A model generated the notes under the pieces. The model did not search any database and was not told the origin of the DNA. It saw only the letters and a program-made list of their open reading frames with translations. Below, piece by piece: positions 26,083 to 35,274 of a DNA stretch of 42,890 nucleotides. The DNA comes from Pelagimonas sp. (lineage in GTDB: Bacteria > Pseudomonadota > Alphaproteobacteria > Rhodobacterales > Rhodobacteraceae). Positions within the stretch are counted from its first letter, which is position 1. Each line of letters opens with the position of its first letter. Both the position numbers and the translations under genes were made by a program. The stretch covers positions 1 through 42,890 of the forward strand of contig JAOARQ010000008.1 in NCBI GenBank assembly GCA_025210455.1, given 5' to 3'.

Positions 26083-27330
26083 ATGACCAGCATTCTGACC
26101 AACACCAGCGCCATGGTGGCGCTTCAGACTTTACGCAGCACAAACAGCAATCTGTCGCGTACACAAGATATGATTTCTTCGGGGAAGACCGTGGCCAATG
26201 CGGCTGATAATGCCGCTGTGTGGGCGATCTCCAAGGTCATGAGCGCGGATGTCAAAGCCTTCCAACAGATTTCGAATTCGCTGAACCTGGGGCAATCGAC
26301 CGTGGCGGTTGCGGCTCAGGCGGCGGAAACCGTGACCGAGCTGATGACCGAAATCAAAGGTCGGATCGTTGCGGCGCAGGAAGAAAACGTTGATCGCGAC
26401 AAGATCCAGAATGACATCAACGCGCTGCGCGATCAGATTGATGCGGTGGTTGGTGCCGCGCAATTCAATGGTCTGAATCTGGTCAATAACACCTCGACCA
26501 CTGCTGGCGCGCAGAATGTGAATATTCTTGCTTCGCTGGATCGCACTATGCAGCAGGTTGCAGCGGCAGACATTACGGTGATGCGTCAGGATCTGGGCAA
26601 TGGCGCACTGACGGCGGGCACTGTATCGGTGAATGTCGGATCAGGCGCGGCTGTCGCGGACGGGGACACCGGCGCAGTCTTTACAATTCAAGGCAATGCG
26701 ACCACGGGTCAGCCAGAGGCCGGCATGACCTATCAGATCGCCTCAGGGGCCCTGGGTGGTGGTCTGACCAGCGCGGTGGCTTATGTGGCGCGCGGGGGCG
26801 ATTCGCTTCAGGATGTGACCAACCATCTGGTGGCCCGCCTGAACCATCAGGCTGAGCTGGACAATCTGGATGTGCAGTTCAACGCCAATGCCACAACAGC
26901 CGGTCAGGTCGATATGACCAATAACTCAGGCGGCGCGCTGACGATGCTGGCGGCTAATGTGCAGCAGGCGGCAACGAACAGCTCTGAAAATGATGGCACT
27001 GTTGGTGGATCGCTTGAGCTGCTGGCCAAGATTGACGTCACAACAAATGCAGGCACCGATGCTGCGCTGGAAAGTATCGAAAGCCTGCTGCAAACCGCCA
27101 TCAGCGCCGCCGCCGATCTGGGGTCGGCACGGGGACGTCTGGAAAATCAGGCCAACTTTATTTCAAAGCTGACAGATGCAATGAAATCAGGGATCGGCAC
27201 GCTGGTCGACGCCGATATGGAAGAGGCTTCGGCAAGGTTGCAGGCGCTTCAGGTACAGCAACAGCTGGGCACGCAGGCGCTTTCGATTGCCAACCAGGGC
27301 CCGCAGCAGCTGCTGTCGCTCTTCCAATAA
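26083..27330 (+). CDS. Flagellin
   Basis: 415-residue flagellar filament protein. The conserved D0/D1 N-terminus is clear (MTSILTNTSAMVALQTLRS, then NLSRTQDMISSGKTVANAADNAA), as is the C-terminal helix (LQVQQQLGTQALSIANQGPQQLLSLFQ). Between them (residues about 150-310) lies a moderate, low-conservation D2-like region rich in Ala, Thr and Gly. The start at 26083 follows AGGG at -12 and gives the usual MTS N-terminus. An upstream in-frame codon at 26047 adds non-conserved residues. No other flagellar gene, chaperone or FlaF/FlbT regulator is in the window, so this is a stand-alone flagellin locus. The 170-base upstream region is AT-rich; no sigma-28/54 motif was recognised. Confidence 0.95.
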   Translation: MTSILTNTSAMVALQTLRSTNSNLSRTQDMISSGKTVANAADNAAVWAISKVMSADVKAFQQISNSLNLGQSTVAVAAQAAETVTELMTEIKGRIVAAQEENVDRDKIQNDINALRDQIDAVVGAAQFNGLNLVNNTSTTAGAQNVNILASLDRTMQQVAAADITVMRQDLGNGALTAGTVSVNVGSGAAVADGDTGAVFTIQGNATTGQPEAGMTYQIASGALGGGLTSAVAYVARGGDSLQDVTNHLVARLNHQAELDNLDVQFNANATTAGQVDMTNNSGGALTMLAANVQQAATNSSENDGTVGGSLELLAKIDVTTNAGTDAALESIESLLQTAISAAADLGSARGRLENQANFISKLTDAMKSGIGTLVDADMEEASARLQALQVQQQLGTQALSIANQGPQQLLSLFQ

Positions 27331-27357
27331 CACCTGATCGGGCCTGACGCCCATTGC

Positions 27358-27417
27358 GGACCTCTGCCTGTGCGCCTAACACTTGGGACACCCCGGTTTA
27401 GACGCACACAGAGGTCC
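27358..27417 (+). promoter_or_regulatory. Long hairpin covering the pepN ribosome-binding site
   Basis: GGACCTCTG (27358-27366) pairs with CAGAGGTCC (27409-27417); TGTGCG (27369-27374) with CGCACA (27403-27408) across a two-base bulge; CTAA (27376-27379) with TTAG (27398-27401). The 3' arm contains the AGAGG Shine-Dalgarno sequence and ends two bases before the pepN ATG. The stem could terminate the flagellin transcript, insulate pepN from read-through translation, or respond to a ligand or protein. There is no T tract of note. Confidence 0.6.
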
Positions 27418-27419
27418 TT

Positions 27420-29969
27420 ATGTCAGATGCCAGCCCCAAAACGATCTATCTGAAAGACTATACCCCCTTCGGCTGGCAGGTCGAAGATGTGCATCTGACG
27501 TTTCATCTTTCCCCCCGCGCAACGCGCGTCGTATCGCGGATTCACTTTGCCCCCAATCCGATAGCCCCGACGCAGGATTTCTTTTTGCACGGTGAAGAGC
27601 TGACCCTGTTGCGTGCCTCCATTGATGGACATGAGGTCGCCGTTGAAAAGGTCGAAGGCGGCCTGAAATGCGCTGTCCCCACCGGCCCCTTCCTCTGGGA
27701 AGCCGAGGTTGAAATCGCCCCCGAAAGCAATACCGCGCTTGAGGGTCTGTATATGTCCAATGGTATGTATTGCACCCAATGCGAAGCGGAAGGGTTTCGC
27801 AAGATCACCTACTACCCGGATCGCCCGGATGTCATGTCGACCTTTACGGTACGCATCGAAAGCGATCTGCCCGTGCTGCTTTCGAACGGAAACCCCAAGG
27901 GCAAAGGTGACGGCTGGGCAGAATGGCACGATCCCTGGCCCAAACCCGCCTATCTGTTTGCGCTGGTCGCAGGTGAGCTGATCAACCACCCTGATCGGTT
28001 TGAAACCCGGTCCGGCAAAGATGTGGAACTGAACATCTGGGTCCGCCCCGGCGACGAACATAAATGCGCCTTTGGGTTGGAGGCGCTGAAGGCCTCGATG
28101 ACATGGGATGAAAAAGTCTATAGCCGCGAATACGATCTGGATATTTTCAACATCGTTGCTGTTGATGATTTCAACATGGGCGCGATGGAAAACAAAGGGC
28201 TGAATATCTTCAACTCTTCTGCGGTTCTTGCCTCGCCTGAAACCGCAACCGATGCCAATTTCGAGCGAATCGAAGCCATTATCGCCCACGAATATTTTCA
28301 CAACTGGACCGGCAATCGCATCACCTGCCGTGACTGGTTTCAGCTATGCCTGAAGGAAGGGCTGACCGTATTCCGCGATCAGCAATTCACCGCAGATATG
28401 CGCAGCGCCGCTGTGGCGAGGATCGAAAATGTGATCGCCCTGCGCGGTCGCCAATTCCCCGAAGACCAAGGGCCTCTGTCGCATCCAGTTCGGCCTGAAA
28501 GCTTTCAGGAAATCAACAACTTCTACACCGCCACAGTCTATGAGAAAGGCGCCGAAGTCATCGGAATGCTCAAGACACTGGTCGGGGATGACGCCTATGC
28601 CAAGGCCCTGGACCTTTATTTTGAACGCCACGATGGCGACGCCGCCACGATTGAGGACTGGCTGAAAACCTTTGAAGACGCCACCGGTCGTGATCTGCAA
28701 CAGTTCAAACTCTGGTATTCGCAGGCCGGCACACCGCGCGTTGATGTGACTGAAGATTGGGCAGATGGCACCTATACGCTGACATTTGAACAGCACACGC
28801 CGCGAACGCCCGGGCAAGAGGATAAGGCCGCGCAGGTGATCCCGATTGCCATGGGTCTGCTTGGCCCCGATGGCAAAGAGGTTCAGCCCACACAGGTGTT
28901 GGAAATCACGCAGCCTTTGCAAAGCTTCTCATTTGAGGGGCTGGCAGACCGGCCTGTTCCATCGCTGCTGCGGGGTTTTTCTGCGCCCATCGTTTTGAGC
29001 CAAAACCGCAGCCCGTCTGAACGCGCATTCCTGCTGGCCCATGACACAGATCCCTTCACCCGCTGGGAGGCCAACCGCGATCTGGCGCGGGATTGCCTTG
29101 TTGCTATGATCACTGATGGCGCCGGGCCAGATATGGGCTGGCTGTCGGGGTTGGAACAGGTGCTGCGCGATCGCAGCCTCGATCCCGCCTATCGTGCGCT
29201 GATGCTGGGCCTGCCAGGACAATCTGAAATGGCTCAGGTTTTGGCAGAACAGGGGCACACGCCGGATCCCGATGCGATCCACAATGCCTTTGAGACCCTG
29301 TCTCAGGCACGGGCCGAGGCTTGGGTGGATCTATTGCCGCTTCTGGCGGAACAATCCCGCGTCACAGAGGCCTTCCAACCCAATGCAGATCAATCGGGCA
29401 AGCGCGCGCTCGGCGGGGCCGTGCTGTCTTTGACAACCCGGCTGGACGGGGGCAAGGCGGCGCAGGCGCAGTTTGACAGCACCGACAACATGACCCTACA
29501 GCTTTCTGCTCTTGGTGGGCTGATCCGTGCTGGCAAAGACGAAGGCGCGCTCAAAGCCTTTTATGATCAGTGGCGACACGACCGGCTGGTGATCGACAAA
29601 TGGTTCGGGATGCAGATCGCAGCGATAACGCCCGACAGGGCGGCAGAGCGTGCGGCCGCACTGATTGAACATCCGGATTTCGACATCAAAAACCCCAACC
29701 GCTTCCGCGCGGCGCTGGGGGCTCTGGCGATGCATCACGCGGGGTTCCACCGGGCGGATGGCGCGGGCTATCGCCTGCTGGCAGATCAGCTCATTGCCCT
29801 GGATGATCTAAACCCTCAGACCACCGCCCGCATGTGCAGCGCCTTCCAGACATGGAAACGCTATGACAGCGACCGGCAGGCACTGATCAAAACCCAGTTG
29901 GAACGCATCATGGCCAAACCAAATCTATCCCGCGACACGTCGGAAATGGTTGGGCGGATCCTGTCATGA
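27420..29969 (+). CDS. pepN: Aminopeptidase N (M1 family zinc metallopeptidase)
   Basis: Cytoplasmic aminopeptidase that trims N-terminal residues from peptides in protein turnover. 849 residues, close to E. coli PepN. The exopeptidase motif GAMEN is at residues 254-258, and the zinc site HEXXH is at 290-294 (HEYFH) with the third ligand Glu313. The N-terminal beta domain contains YCTQCEAEGFRKITYYPDRPDVM. The C-terminal half is the long helical domain of the PepN subfamily, ending near LSRDTSEMVGRIL. The ATG at 27420 follows AGAGG, which is buried in a hairpin (27358-27417). The stop overlaps the next gene (ATGA), suggesting a pepN-SDR-membrane protein transcript. Confidence 0.97.
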   Translation: MSDASPKTIYLKDYTPFGWQVEDVHLTFHLSPRATRVVSRIHFAPNPIAPTQDFFLHGEELTLLRASIDGHEVAVEKVEGGLKCAVPTGPFLWEAEVEIAPESNTALEGLYMSNGMYCTQCEAEGFRKITYYPDRPDVMSTFTVRIESDLPVLLSNGNPKGKGDGWAEWHDPWPKPAYLFALVAGELINHPDRFETRSGKDVELNIWVRPGDEHKCAFGLEALKASMTWDEKVYSREYDLDIFNIVAVDDFNMGAMENKGLNIFNSSAVLASPETATDANFERIEAIIAHEYFHNWTGNRITCRDWFQLCLKEGLTVFRDQQFTADMRSAAVARIENVIALRGRQFPEDQGPLSHPVRPESFQEINNFYTATVYEKGAEVIGMLKTLVGDDAYAKALDLYFERHDGDAATIEDWLKTFEDATGRDLQQFKLWYSQAGTPRVDVTEDWADGTYTLTFEQHTPRTPGQEDKAAQVIPIAMGLLGPDGKEVQPTQVLEITQPLQSFSFEGLADRPVPSLLRGFSAPIVLSQNRSPSERAFLLAHDTDPFTRWEANRDLARDCLVAMITDGAGPDMGWLSGLEQVLRDRSLDPAYRALMLGLPGQSEMAQVLAEQGHTPDPDAIHNAFETLSQARAEAWVDLLPLLAEQSRVTEAFQPNADQSGKRALGGAVLSLTTRLDGGKAAQAQFDSTDNMTLQLSALGGLIRAGKDEGALKAFYDQWRHDRLVIDKWFGMQIAAITPDRAAERAAALIEHPDFDIKNPNRFRAALGALAMHHAGFHRADGAGYRLLADQLIALDDLNPQTTARMCSAFQTWKRYDSDRQALIKTQLERIMAKPNLSRDTSEMVGRILS

Positions 29970-30709
29970 GCGGGCTGCTGATCATCACAGGGGCCAGCGC
30001 CGGAATCGGCGCAGCCACTGCGCGCATGGCGGTATTTTCGGGCTGGTCGCGTGTGATCGTGCACTATGGCAAAGATCTGGACGGCGCAAATGAGACCGCC
30101 AGCGTGGTCGAAAGCATGGGCGGACAGGCCTATGTCATGGCCGCAGATCTGACAAAACCCAAACAGATCGAAAAGATGTTCGCGAAGATCTCTGATCTGA
30201 AACCCGGTCCTATTGGTCTGGTGAACAATGCTGGCATCGTCGCCCCGAAAGCCGGGATCGCCGATCTGACCCCAGAGCGCGTTGCGCAGGTCATGGGCAC
30301 AAATGTTCTGGGTGCCATAGAGGTGGCCCGCCAAACTGTCTTGCTGATGCGCGGCTGGGGCAATGGTGGATCCATCGTCAATGTCTCTTCGGCGGCAGCA
30401 CGATTGGGCAGCGCCAATGAATATATTGATTACGCCGCCTCGAAAGGCGCGCTGGATACGTTCACCCTTGGATTGGCCGATGAACTGGCACCAGAAGGCA
30501 TCCGCGGCAACGCCATCCGCCCCGGCCTGATCGAAACAGGGATCCACGGCAAAGGCGGGCAGCCTGATCGGTTGGATCGGTTGGGGGCAACGCCGCCGCT
30601 GGGCCGTCCGGGCACGGCAGATGAATGCGCCGAGGCAATCTTGTGGCTTTTGTCTGAACGCGCGTCTTACTGCACGCGCAGCATTCTCGATGTGTCGGGC
30701 GGACGATGA
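29966..30709 (+). CDS. Short-chain dehydrogenase/reductase
   Basis: 247-residue NAD(P)-dependent oxidoreductase of the classical SDR family. The cofactor loop is TGASAGIGAATAR (8-20), NNAGIV lies near residue 87, and the catalytic Ser and Tyr-x-x-x-Lys are in VNVSSAAARLG and YAASKGALD (about 152-160). The C-terminus with IRPGLIETGIHGKGG and SYCTRSILDVSGGR is typical. Substrate unknown; closest in style to 3-oxoacyl-ACP reductase/glucose dehydrogenase-like SDRs. It overlaps pepN by four bases at its start and the next gene by four at its end. The pairing with pepN gives no obvious pathway. Confidence 0.92.
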   Translation: MSGLLIITGASAGIGAATARMAVFSGWSRVIVHYGKDLDGANETASVVESMGGQAYVMAADLTKPKQIEKMFAKISDLKPGPIGLVNNAGIVAPKAGIADLTPERVAQVMGTNVLGAIEVARQTVLLMRGWGNGGSIVNVSSAAARLGSANEYIDYAASKGALDTFTLGLADELAPEGIRGNAIRPGLIETGIHGKGGQPDRLDRLGATPPLGRPGTADECAEAILWLLSERASYCTRSILDVSGGR

Positions 30710-31134
30710 CAACGCTGGAACACAGGGCATCGGCCCGCACGGGGAAAACCGCTGCGATCCTGATTGTGATCTGGGTGGGGATCATGCTGCTATGGCTGCT
30801 GCTGGACCTGTCAAATGTGATCGCTTTCATTCTGCTGGCCACGACTGTCCCGGCGGCGTTTGATTTTGCCTACAACCGTCAGGCCAGCCTGCACTTGGAT
30901 GATAACAGCATTGATTGGACGTCAGGCCGCGCCAGCGGAACCGTTGCACTGAAACAGATAAAACAGGTGCGGTTTGAAACGCGGTTGGATCTCTCTGTAC
31001 GGGTCAGGCTGGTGTTGCGCGGCGGCAAACGGCTAAGCCTGCCGCACGATTCATTGCCCCCGTGGGAAGCCTTGCAAAAAGCGTTCGAAGATCGTGGTAT
31101 CGCGACACAGCGGCACCATTTCAGCCTGATGTGA
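30706..31134 (+). CDS. Small membrane protein of unknown function
   Basis: 142 residues. A short N-terminus rich in Arg/Lys is followed by two closely spaced hydrophobic segments (AAILIVIWVGIMLLWLLLDL and VIAFILLATTVPAAF, residues about 16-55). A C-terminal soluble part with alternating beta strands (LHLDDNSIDWTSG; IKQVRFETRLDLSVRVRLVLRGGKRLSL) may fold like a PH/bacterial PH-like domain. No family recognised. It overlaps the SDR gene by four bases and is likely the last gene of the pepN transcript. The next gene begins 60 bases later. Confidence 0.7.
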   Translation: MTTLEHRASARTGKTAAILIVIWVGIMLLWLLLDLSNVIAFILLATTVPAAFDFAYNRQASLHLDDNSIDWTSGRASGTVALKQIKQVRFETRLDLSVRVRLVLRGGKRLSLPHDSLPPWEALQKAFEDRGIATQRHHFSLM

Positions 31135-31193
31135 CGCAGGCCGGTATTTGCAACTGTCACACGGTTGATACGCTGCTGTGATTTTCAATCGGT

Positions 31194-32057
31194 ATGAAAC
31201 AGCGTATCGACCCTTTGATTCAGGAACGTGCCCCTTGGTTGTTCGATGACAGCCCCATGGGGCGGCTGGCCAAACCTGCTCTGGATAAATTGCTGAGCTA
31301 TGAGAAAACGCTCTCGGTTGGTGAGGGTCTTGAGCATCTGCCGCCCGCGCAGATCATGCAGACCATGGGGGATTTGCTGGCGCGCGATGTTGAAATCACC
31401 GGCCTGCACAATCTTCCCCGACAGGGCGCGGCGTTGATTGTGGCCAATCATCCGACAGGCATTGCCGACGGAATCATTTTGCACCATGCGATAGGCGGCA
31501 TCCGTCCAGATAGCTATTATTTTGCCAACCATGACATTCTGCGCGTGCTGCCACAGTTTGAAGCCATGATCGCGCCGGTTGAATGGCGCAAAGAAAAGCG
31601 CAGCCATGGCAAGACCCGTGAAACCATGGCCTATACCCGGCAGGCGGTGTCCGAGGGGCGTTTAGGGGTGATCTTTCCCTCTGGGCGATTGGCGAAACGG
31701 CGCGGGCTGCGGTTGCATGAACGCCCCTGGATGGCCTCGGCTGCGATGATCGCACGCAAGTTTCAGCTACCTGTCATCCCGGTGAACCTGCAGGCGCGGA
31801 ACTCATGGCTGTTTTATCTGTTTGACCTCATGCATCCGACGCTACGCGATATCACACTGTTTCATGAAACCCTGAATAAGGGGCGCCAGCCGTTTCGCGT
31901 CACAATAGGTGAGCCGATTTCCCCCTCTGCTCTGCCGGCAAAATCTGAACTTGGGATCGCGCTGCTCAGGCGGGCCACGCTGGCCCTGGGTGGCCCCAGC
32001 GCCCCTACGGTATCATTGGTAGATGCCACGCGCCGCCCAAGCTGGCTGCGCGTGTGA
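31194..32057 (+). CDS. PlsC-like lysophospholipid acyltransferase
   Basis: 287 residues of the glycerol-3-phosphate/1-acyl-glycerol acyltransferase superfamily. The catalytic histidine is H86 in VANHPTGIADG, with D92 (spacing HX5D rather than HX4D, as seen in a group that includes hemolysin/OlsA-like acyltransferases). The second motif IFPSGRLAKRRG (about 160-171) corresponds to the substrate-binding FPEGT block. No clear transmembrane helix at the N-terminus; a hydrophobic patch lies near SWLFYLFDLMH. It may act in ornithine-lipid or phospholipid remodelling, which is inference. It ends eight bases from the convergent lytic transglycosylase-like gene. Confidence 0.85.
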   Translation: MKQRIDPLIQERAPWLFDDSPMGRLAKPALDKLLSYEKTLSVGEGLEHLPPAQIMQTMGDLLARDVEITGLHNLPRQGAALIVANHPTGIADGIILHHAIGGIRPDSYYFANHDILRVLPQFEAMIAPVEWRKEKRSHGKTRETMAYTRQAVSEGRLGVIFPSGRLAKRRGLRLHERPWMASAAMIARKFQLPVIPVNLQARNSWLFYLFDLMHPTLRDITLFHETLNKGRQPFRVTIGEPISPSALPAKSELGIALLRRATLALGGPSAPTVSLVDATRRPSWLRV

Positions 32058-32065
32058 TTTTACGT

Positions 32066-32842
32066 TTACCGCGCCGCAGCCGTGATCAAAAGCGCCTCGG
32101 TCTCAGAGCTTTGGTCGGTAAACCAGCTTTCGGGGCGGGCAACTGGCCGCAAAGACTGGCTAAGCCCCTGACAATAGGGCTGGGATTTGGTCCATTGCAT
32201 CATGTCCTCGCGCTTGCGACGTGAATGGAACGGCCCCCAATCCGCGGCAACGCCACGCATGCCCTGGCTGATCACCTGATCGCGACCCACAGTCACCGCC
32301 ATGATCCGCATGGCGCAGCTTAGGTTATCCTCTGGATCTTTTAGCGCTGCGCCTGTGCGTGCACTGCAACCATAACGCCTTGCGGTATCGGGATAAATCT
32401 GCACCAGACCATACCAGCGGCCGCCGCCGCCAACGGCTGTCGGGCGATGGGTGCTTTCATGCCAGGCCAGCGAAGACACCAGCCCCACCCAAAAAGCAGC
32501 CCGCTGATCCTGTGTCGCAGTGGGGTAAGCCGGGCAATAGTTTGCGATATCGCGCGGGACGATATCCGTCAGATTGCGCGCAGGCCCGCGCAACGACGTC
32601 AAGATCGCCATCGACCAGCTGCGCGATCCACGTTTGTTATCCCAACGGGCGGGAGGGATTGTCAGGCTGCGTTTGACCGGGCGCAGTGAAACGGCGACGG
32701 CCAGGTCAGAGACATCAGATTGATCCACCACTGTCACCGCAGGCTGCGGCACAACCGCAGAATTGGCCCAAAGGGGCGCGGCGATCAGTGTGAATAGGGC
32801 AGCAACACACAAATTCTTCATGCGTGACAGAATGCCTGTCAT
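32066..32842 (-). CDS. Exported lytic transglycosylase-like (SLT) protein
   Basis: 258 residues from the ATG at 32842, which has a GGAAAG ribosome site. The N-terminus is a signal peptide (MTGILSRMKNLCVAALFTLI ... LWANSA). The C-terminal half has SLT-domain features: the putative catalytic Glu129 in SLAWHESTHRPTAVG, the following GGGRWYGLVQIYPDTARRYG (usual GxxGLMQ replaced by WYGLVQI), and DNLSCAMRIMAV. The sequence keeps the ES.H and GL.QI core, so it may cut peptidoglycan glycan strands in the periplasm. The C-terminal region with DWGPFHSRRKREDMMQW is characteristic of this subgroup. It is convergent with the acyltransferase gene. Confidence 0.82.
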   Translation of the reverse strand: MTGILSRMKNLCVAALFTLIAAPLWANSAVVPQPAVTVVDQSDVSDLAVAVSLRPVKRSLTIPPARWDNKRGSRSWSMAILTSLRGPARNLTDIVPRDIANYCPAYPTATQDQRAAFWVGLVSSLAWHESTHRPTAVGGGGRWYGLVQIYPDTARRYGCSARTGAALKDPEDNLSCAMRIMAVTVGRDQVISQGMRGVAADWGPFHSRRKREDMMQWTKSQPYCQGLSQSLRPVARPESWFTDQSSETEALLITAAAR

Positions 32843-33063
32843 CGGCTTTCCTTTCAAGGTTGAGGTCGGGGCGGCAGAACACCCCGGTTCATTTCCGAGC
32901 GTGAAACACAGTGTTCACTGAGTCGGTTAACAACTTGCCTCTAATTCGTGAAAAACCGATCTTACCTGCGAAAGCCTCCAATGCAGCCCCTTGCCCCTTG
33001 GCCACGTGTGATTTAGACCATCGCCATTGTATCCACCCCCATTGCATCCACCAAGGAGCGGAC

Positions 33064-34581
33064 ATGCTGGATCTGAGCTACGAAGCCCCCAAGCCCAAGG
33101 TCATCGCGGGCGCAAAACACGACTGGGAACTGGTCATCGGTATGGAGGTGCACGCGCAGGTGGCCTCGCAGGCGAAACTGTTCTCTGGCGCGTCCACCAA
33201 ATTCGGGGCCGAGCCCAATTCCAACGTGTCTTTCGTTGATGCGGCCATGCCGGGCATGCTGCCGGTGATCAATGAATACTGCATCGAACAGGCCGTGCGT
33301 ACCGGGCTGGGCCTGAAGGCGGAAATCAACCTGATGTCGGCCTTTGACCGGAAGAATTACTTCTATCCGGATCTGCCACAGGGCTATCAGATTTCTCAGC
33401 TATATCATCCACTTGTGGGCGAAGGTGAGATCCTTGTCGATATGGATCCGGGCATTGCGCGCCATGTGCGTATCGAACGTATCCACGTGGAACAGGACGC
33501 GGGCAAATCGATCCATGACATGGATCCGCATATGTCCTTTGTTGACCTGAACCGCACCGGTGTGGCGCTGATGGAGATCGTCAGCCGACCGGATATTCGC
33601 GGCCCGGAAGAAGCCGCCGCCTATGTTGGCAAACTGCGTCAGATCCTGCGGTATCTCGGCACCTGTGACGGCAATATGCAAAACGGCAACCTGCGTGCCG
33701 ATGTGAACGTGTCGATCTGCAAACCCGGCGCCTATGAAAAGTTCCGCGAGACCGGTGATTTTGGTCATCTGGGCACGCGCTGCGAGATCAAGAACATGAA
33801 CTCGATGCGGTTCATTCAAGCCGCGATCATGGTCGAAGCCGAGCGTCAGATCAAAATCGTCGAAGCAGGCGGTGAGGTCGATCAGGAAACCCGCCTGTAT
33901 GACCCAGACAAGAACGAAACCCGTTCGATGCGCTCTAAGGAAGAGGCGCATGATTACCGCTACTTCCCCTGCCCCGATCTGCTGCCTCTAGAGATCGAAC
34001 AGGCCTGGGTGGATGATATCGCCGCCTCTCTGCCGGAACTGCCGGATGAGAAAAAAGCGCGCTTTATCAGTGACTTCAGCCTGTCGGAATATGACGCAAA
34101 CGTGCTGACTGCCGATGTGGTCAACGCCGATTATTTCGAAGCGGTGGCAGGCGATGCCGGTGACGGCAAACTGGCGGCCAACTGGGTGATCAACGAATTG
34201 TTCGGCCGTCTGAAAAAAGACGACAAAGGCATCGAAGACAGCCCCGTAACCCCGGCTCAGCTGGCCGGTGTGATCAAGCTGATCAAGTCGGATGCGATCA
34301 GCGGCAAGATCGCCAAGGACCTGTTTGAAATCGTCTATACCGAAGGCGGCGATCCCGAAGCCATCGTCGAAGAACGTGGCATGAAACAGGTGACCGACAC
34401 CGGCGCAATCGAAGCTGCCGTGGACGACATCATCGCCGCCAACCCGGCACAGGTGGAAAAGGCGAAACAGAACCCGAAACTGGCGGGCTGGTTTGTGGGT
34501 CAGGTGATGAAAGCCACCGGCGGCAAGGCCAATCCGAAGGCGGTGAATCAGATCGTCAGCCAGAAGCTGGCCGAAAGTTAA
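33064..34581 (+). CDS. gatB: Aspartyl/glutamyl-tRNA(Asn/Gln) amidotransferase subunit B
   Basis: Kinase/tRNA-binding subunit of the GatCAB complex that converts Glu-tRNA-Gln (and Asp-tRNA-Asn) to the amidated forms, essential where GlnRS is missing. 505 residues from the ATG at 33064, which has AAGGAG seven bases upstream; a much earlier in-frame start at 32911 is non-conserved. The N-terminal cradle contains [28 protein letters not shown] and [19 protein letters not shown]. The C-terminal YqeY-like tail domain includes [21 protein letters not shown]. GatA and GatC are not in the window. It is divergent from the lytic transglycosylase-like gene. Confidence 0.97.
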   Translation: MLDLSYEAPKPKVIAGAKHDWELVIGMEVHAQVASQAKLFSGASTKFGAEPNSNVSFVDAAMPGMLPVINEYCIEQAVRTGLGLKAEINLMSAFDRKNYFYPDLPQGYQISQLYHPLVGEGEILVDMDPGIARHVRIERIHVEQDAGKSIHDMDPHMSFVDLNRTGVALMEIVSRPDIRGPEEAAAYVGKLRQILRYLGTCDGNMQNGNLRADVNVSICKPGAYEKFRETGDFGHLGTRCEIKNMNSMRFIQAAIMVEAERQIKIVEAGGEVDQETRLYDPDKNETRSMRSKEEAHDYRYFPCPDLLPLEIEQAWVDDIAASLPELPDEKKARFISDFSLSEYDANVLTADVVNADYFEAVAGDAGDGKLAANWVINELFGRLKKDDKGIEDSPVTPAQLAGVIKLIKSDAISGKIAKDLFEIVYTEGGDPEAIVEERGMKQVTDTGAIEAAVDDIIAANPAQVEKAKQNPKLAGWFVGQVMKATGGKANPKAVNQIVSQKLAES

Positions 34582-34606
34582 CGCCGCAAAACCATGGGGC
34601 ACATTG

Positions 34607-34639
34607 CATGCACAACCCATGCACATCCCATGCGCATAG
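34607..34639 (+). repeat. Three tandem copies of an 11-base repeat
   Basis: CATGCACAACC, CATGCACATCC and CATGCGCATAG run head to tail directly after gatB and just before its terminator. The first two copies differ at one base; the third is more diverged. Purpose unknown. Confidence 0.55.
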
Positions 34640-34646
34640 ATACTGC

Positions 34647-34680
34647 AAAAGGCCGTTCTTAACCGAGCGGCCTTTTTGTT
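34647..34680 (+). terminator. Terminator after gatB
   Basis: AAAAGGCCG (34647-34655) pairs with CGGCCTTTT (34668-34676), followed by more T residues. It lies 65 bases past the gatB stop. Confidence 0.88.
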
Positions 34681-34734
34681 TACCCATTGGCCTGAGCGCT
34701 TGAACCTTTTGCTGCTGCGCAATAGCGTCGGGTC

Positions 34735-35274
34735 ATGGTAATTTCAGATATTTTTAACTGGATTTTAGCTGCCCTCGGCCATGTGCCGGGATTGGTGTTT
34801 TTGATCTGGGCCGGGCTGGCCACACTTTTTTGGTGGATGGCCCGGGCCGAAAAGGATAGCGACTGGCTGCGCAGCAAACCGGTGCTGATGCACTGGCCAT
34901 ATCATAGGCTGCGCAATCAGGTGCTGACGGGCCTAAGCACACTGTTTCTGCCCAAGGAAACCGAAGAAACCCACCCGAAACCCACAAAAGGGTGGGTCGC
35001 CAAGTTTGAGTGGCACCTCACGCCAAGGGCCAAAGACAGTGCCGATCTGGCACGGCTGCGGCAAAACCCGTGGTCCTGGCCGGTTTTATTGACCGCTGTC
35101 ACATTGGCCATTATCTACCCCATTCTCACGATTTTCACCCAATGGGTGTTTACGGGCCATTCAACGGGCCTGGATGGCGTGGCCTTTCTTCCAGATAATA
35201 TCCATTGGGTCTGGCGGTATGGGGCATTTGGCGTCATTGCCAGCGCGATTGTCTTTCGCAGTGGCTATTTCTGA
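34735..35274 (+). CDS. Membrane protein, N-terminal part (frameshifted at repeat)
   Basis: 179 residues from the ATG at 34735 to a TGA at 35272-35274. It has a hydrophobic N-terminal helix (VPGLVFLIWAGLATLFWWMA), a soluble stretch (ARAEKDSDWLRSKPVLMHWPYHRL ... GWVAKFEWHLTPRAKDS) and a second helix (WSWPVLLTAVTLAIIYPILTIF). The last residues before the stop (YGAFGVIASAIVFRSGYF) look like the start of a third helix. The stop falls exactly at the edge of a hexanucleotide repeat. Restoring one T to the TTT at 35268-35270 joins this frame to the downstream ORF (GYF-LIAVAGAFAV). It is therefore probably the first part of one protein of about 465 residues. Function unknown. Confidence 0.72.
   Translation: MVISDIFNWILAALGHVPGLVFLIWAGLATLFWWMARAEKDSDWLRSKPVLMHWPYHRLRNQVLTGLSTLFLPKETEETHPKPTKGWVAKFEWHLTPRAKDSADLARLRQNPWSWPVLLTAVTLAIIYPILTIFTQWVFTGHSTGLDGVAFLPDNIHWVWRYGAFGVIASAIVFRSGYF

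Noticed and set aside
29861-30730. 289-codon minus-strand open frame over the SDR gene
   Set aside because: Antisense shadow of the SDR with no motif.
32911-33063. 51-codon N-terminal extension of GatB
   Set aside because: Non-conserved, and a strong AAGGAG site precedes the ATG at 33064.
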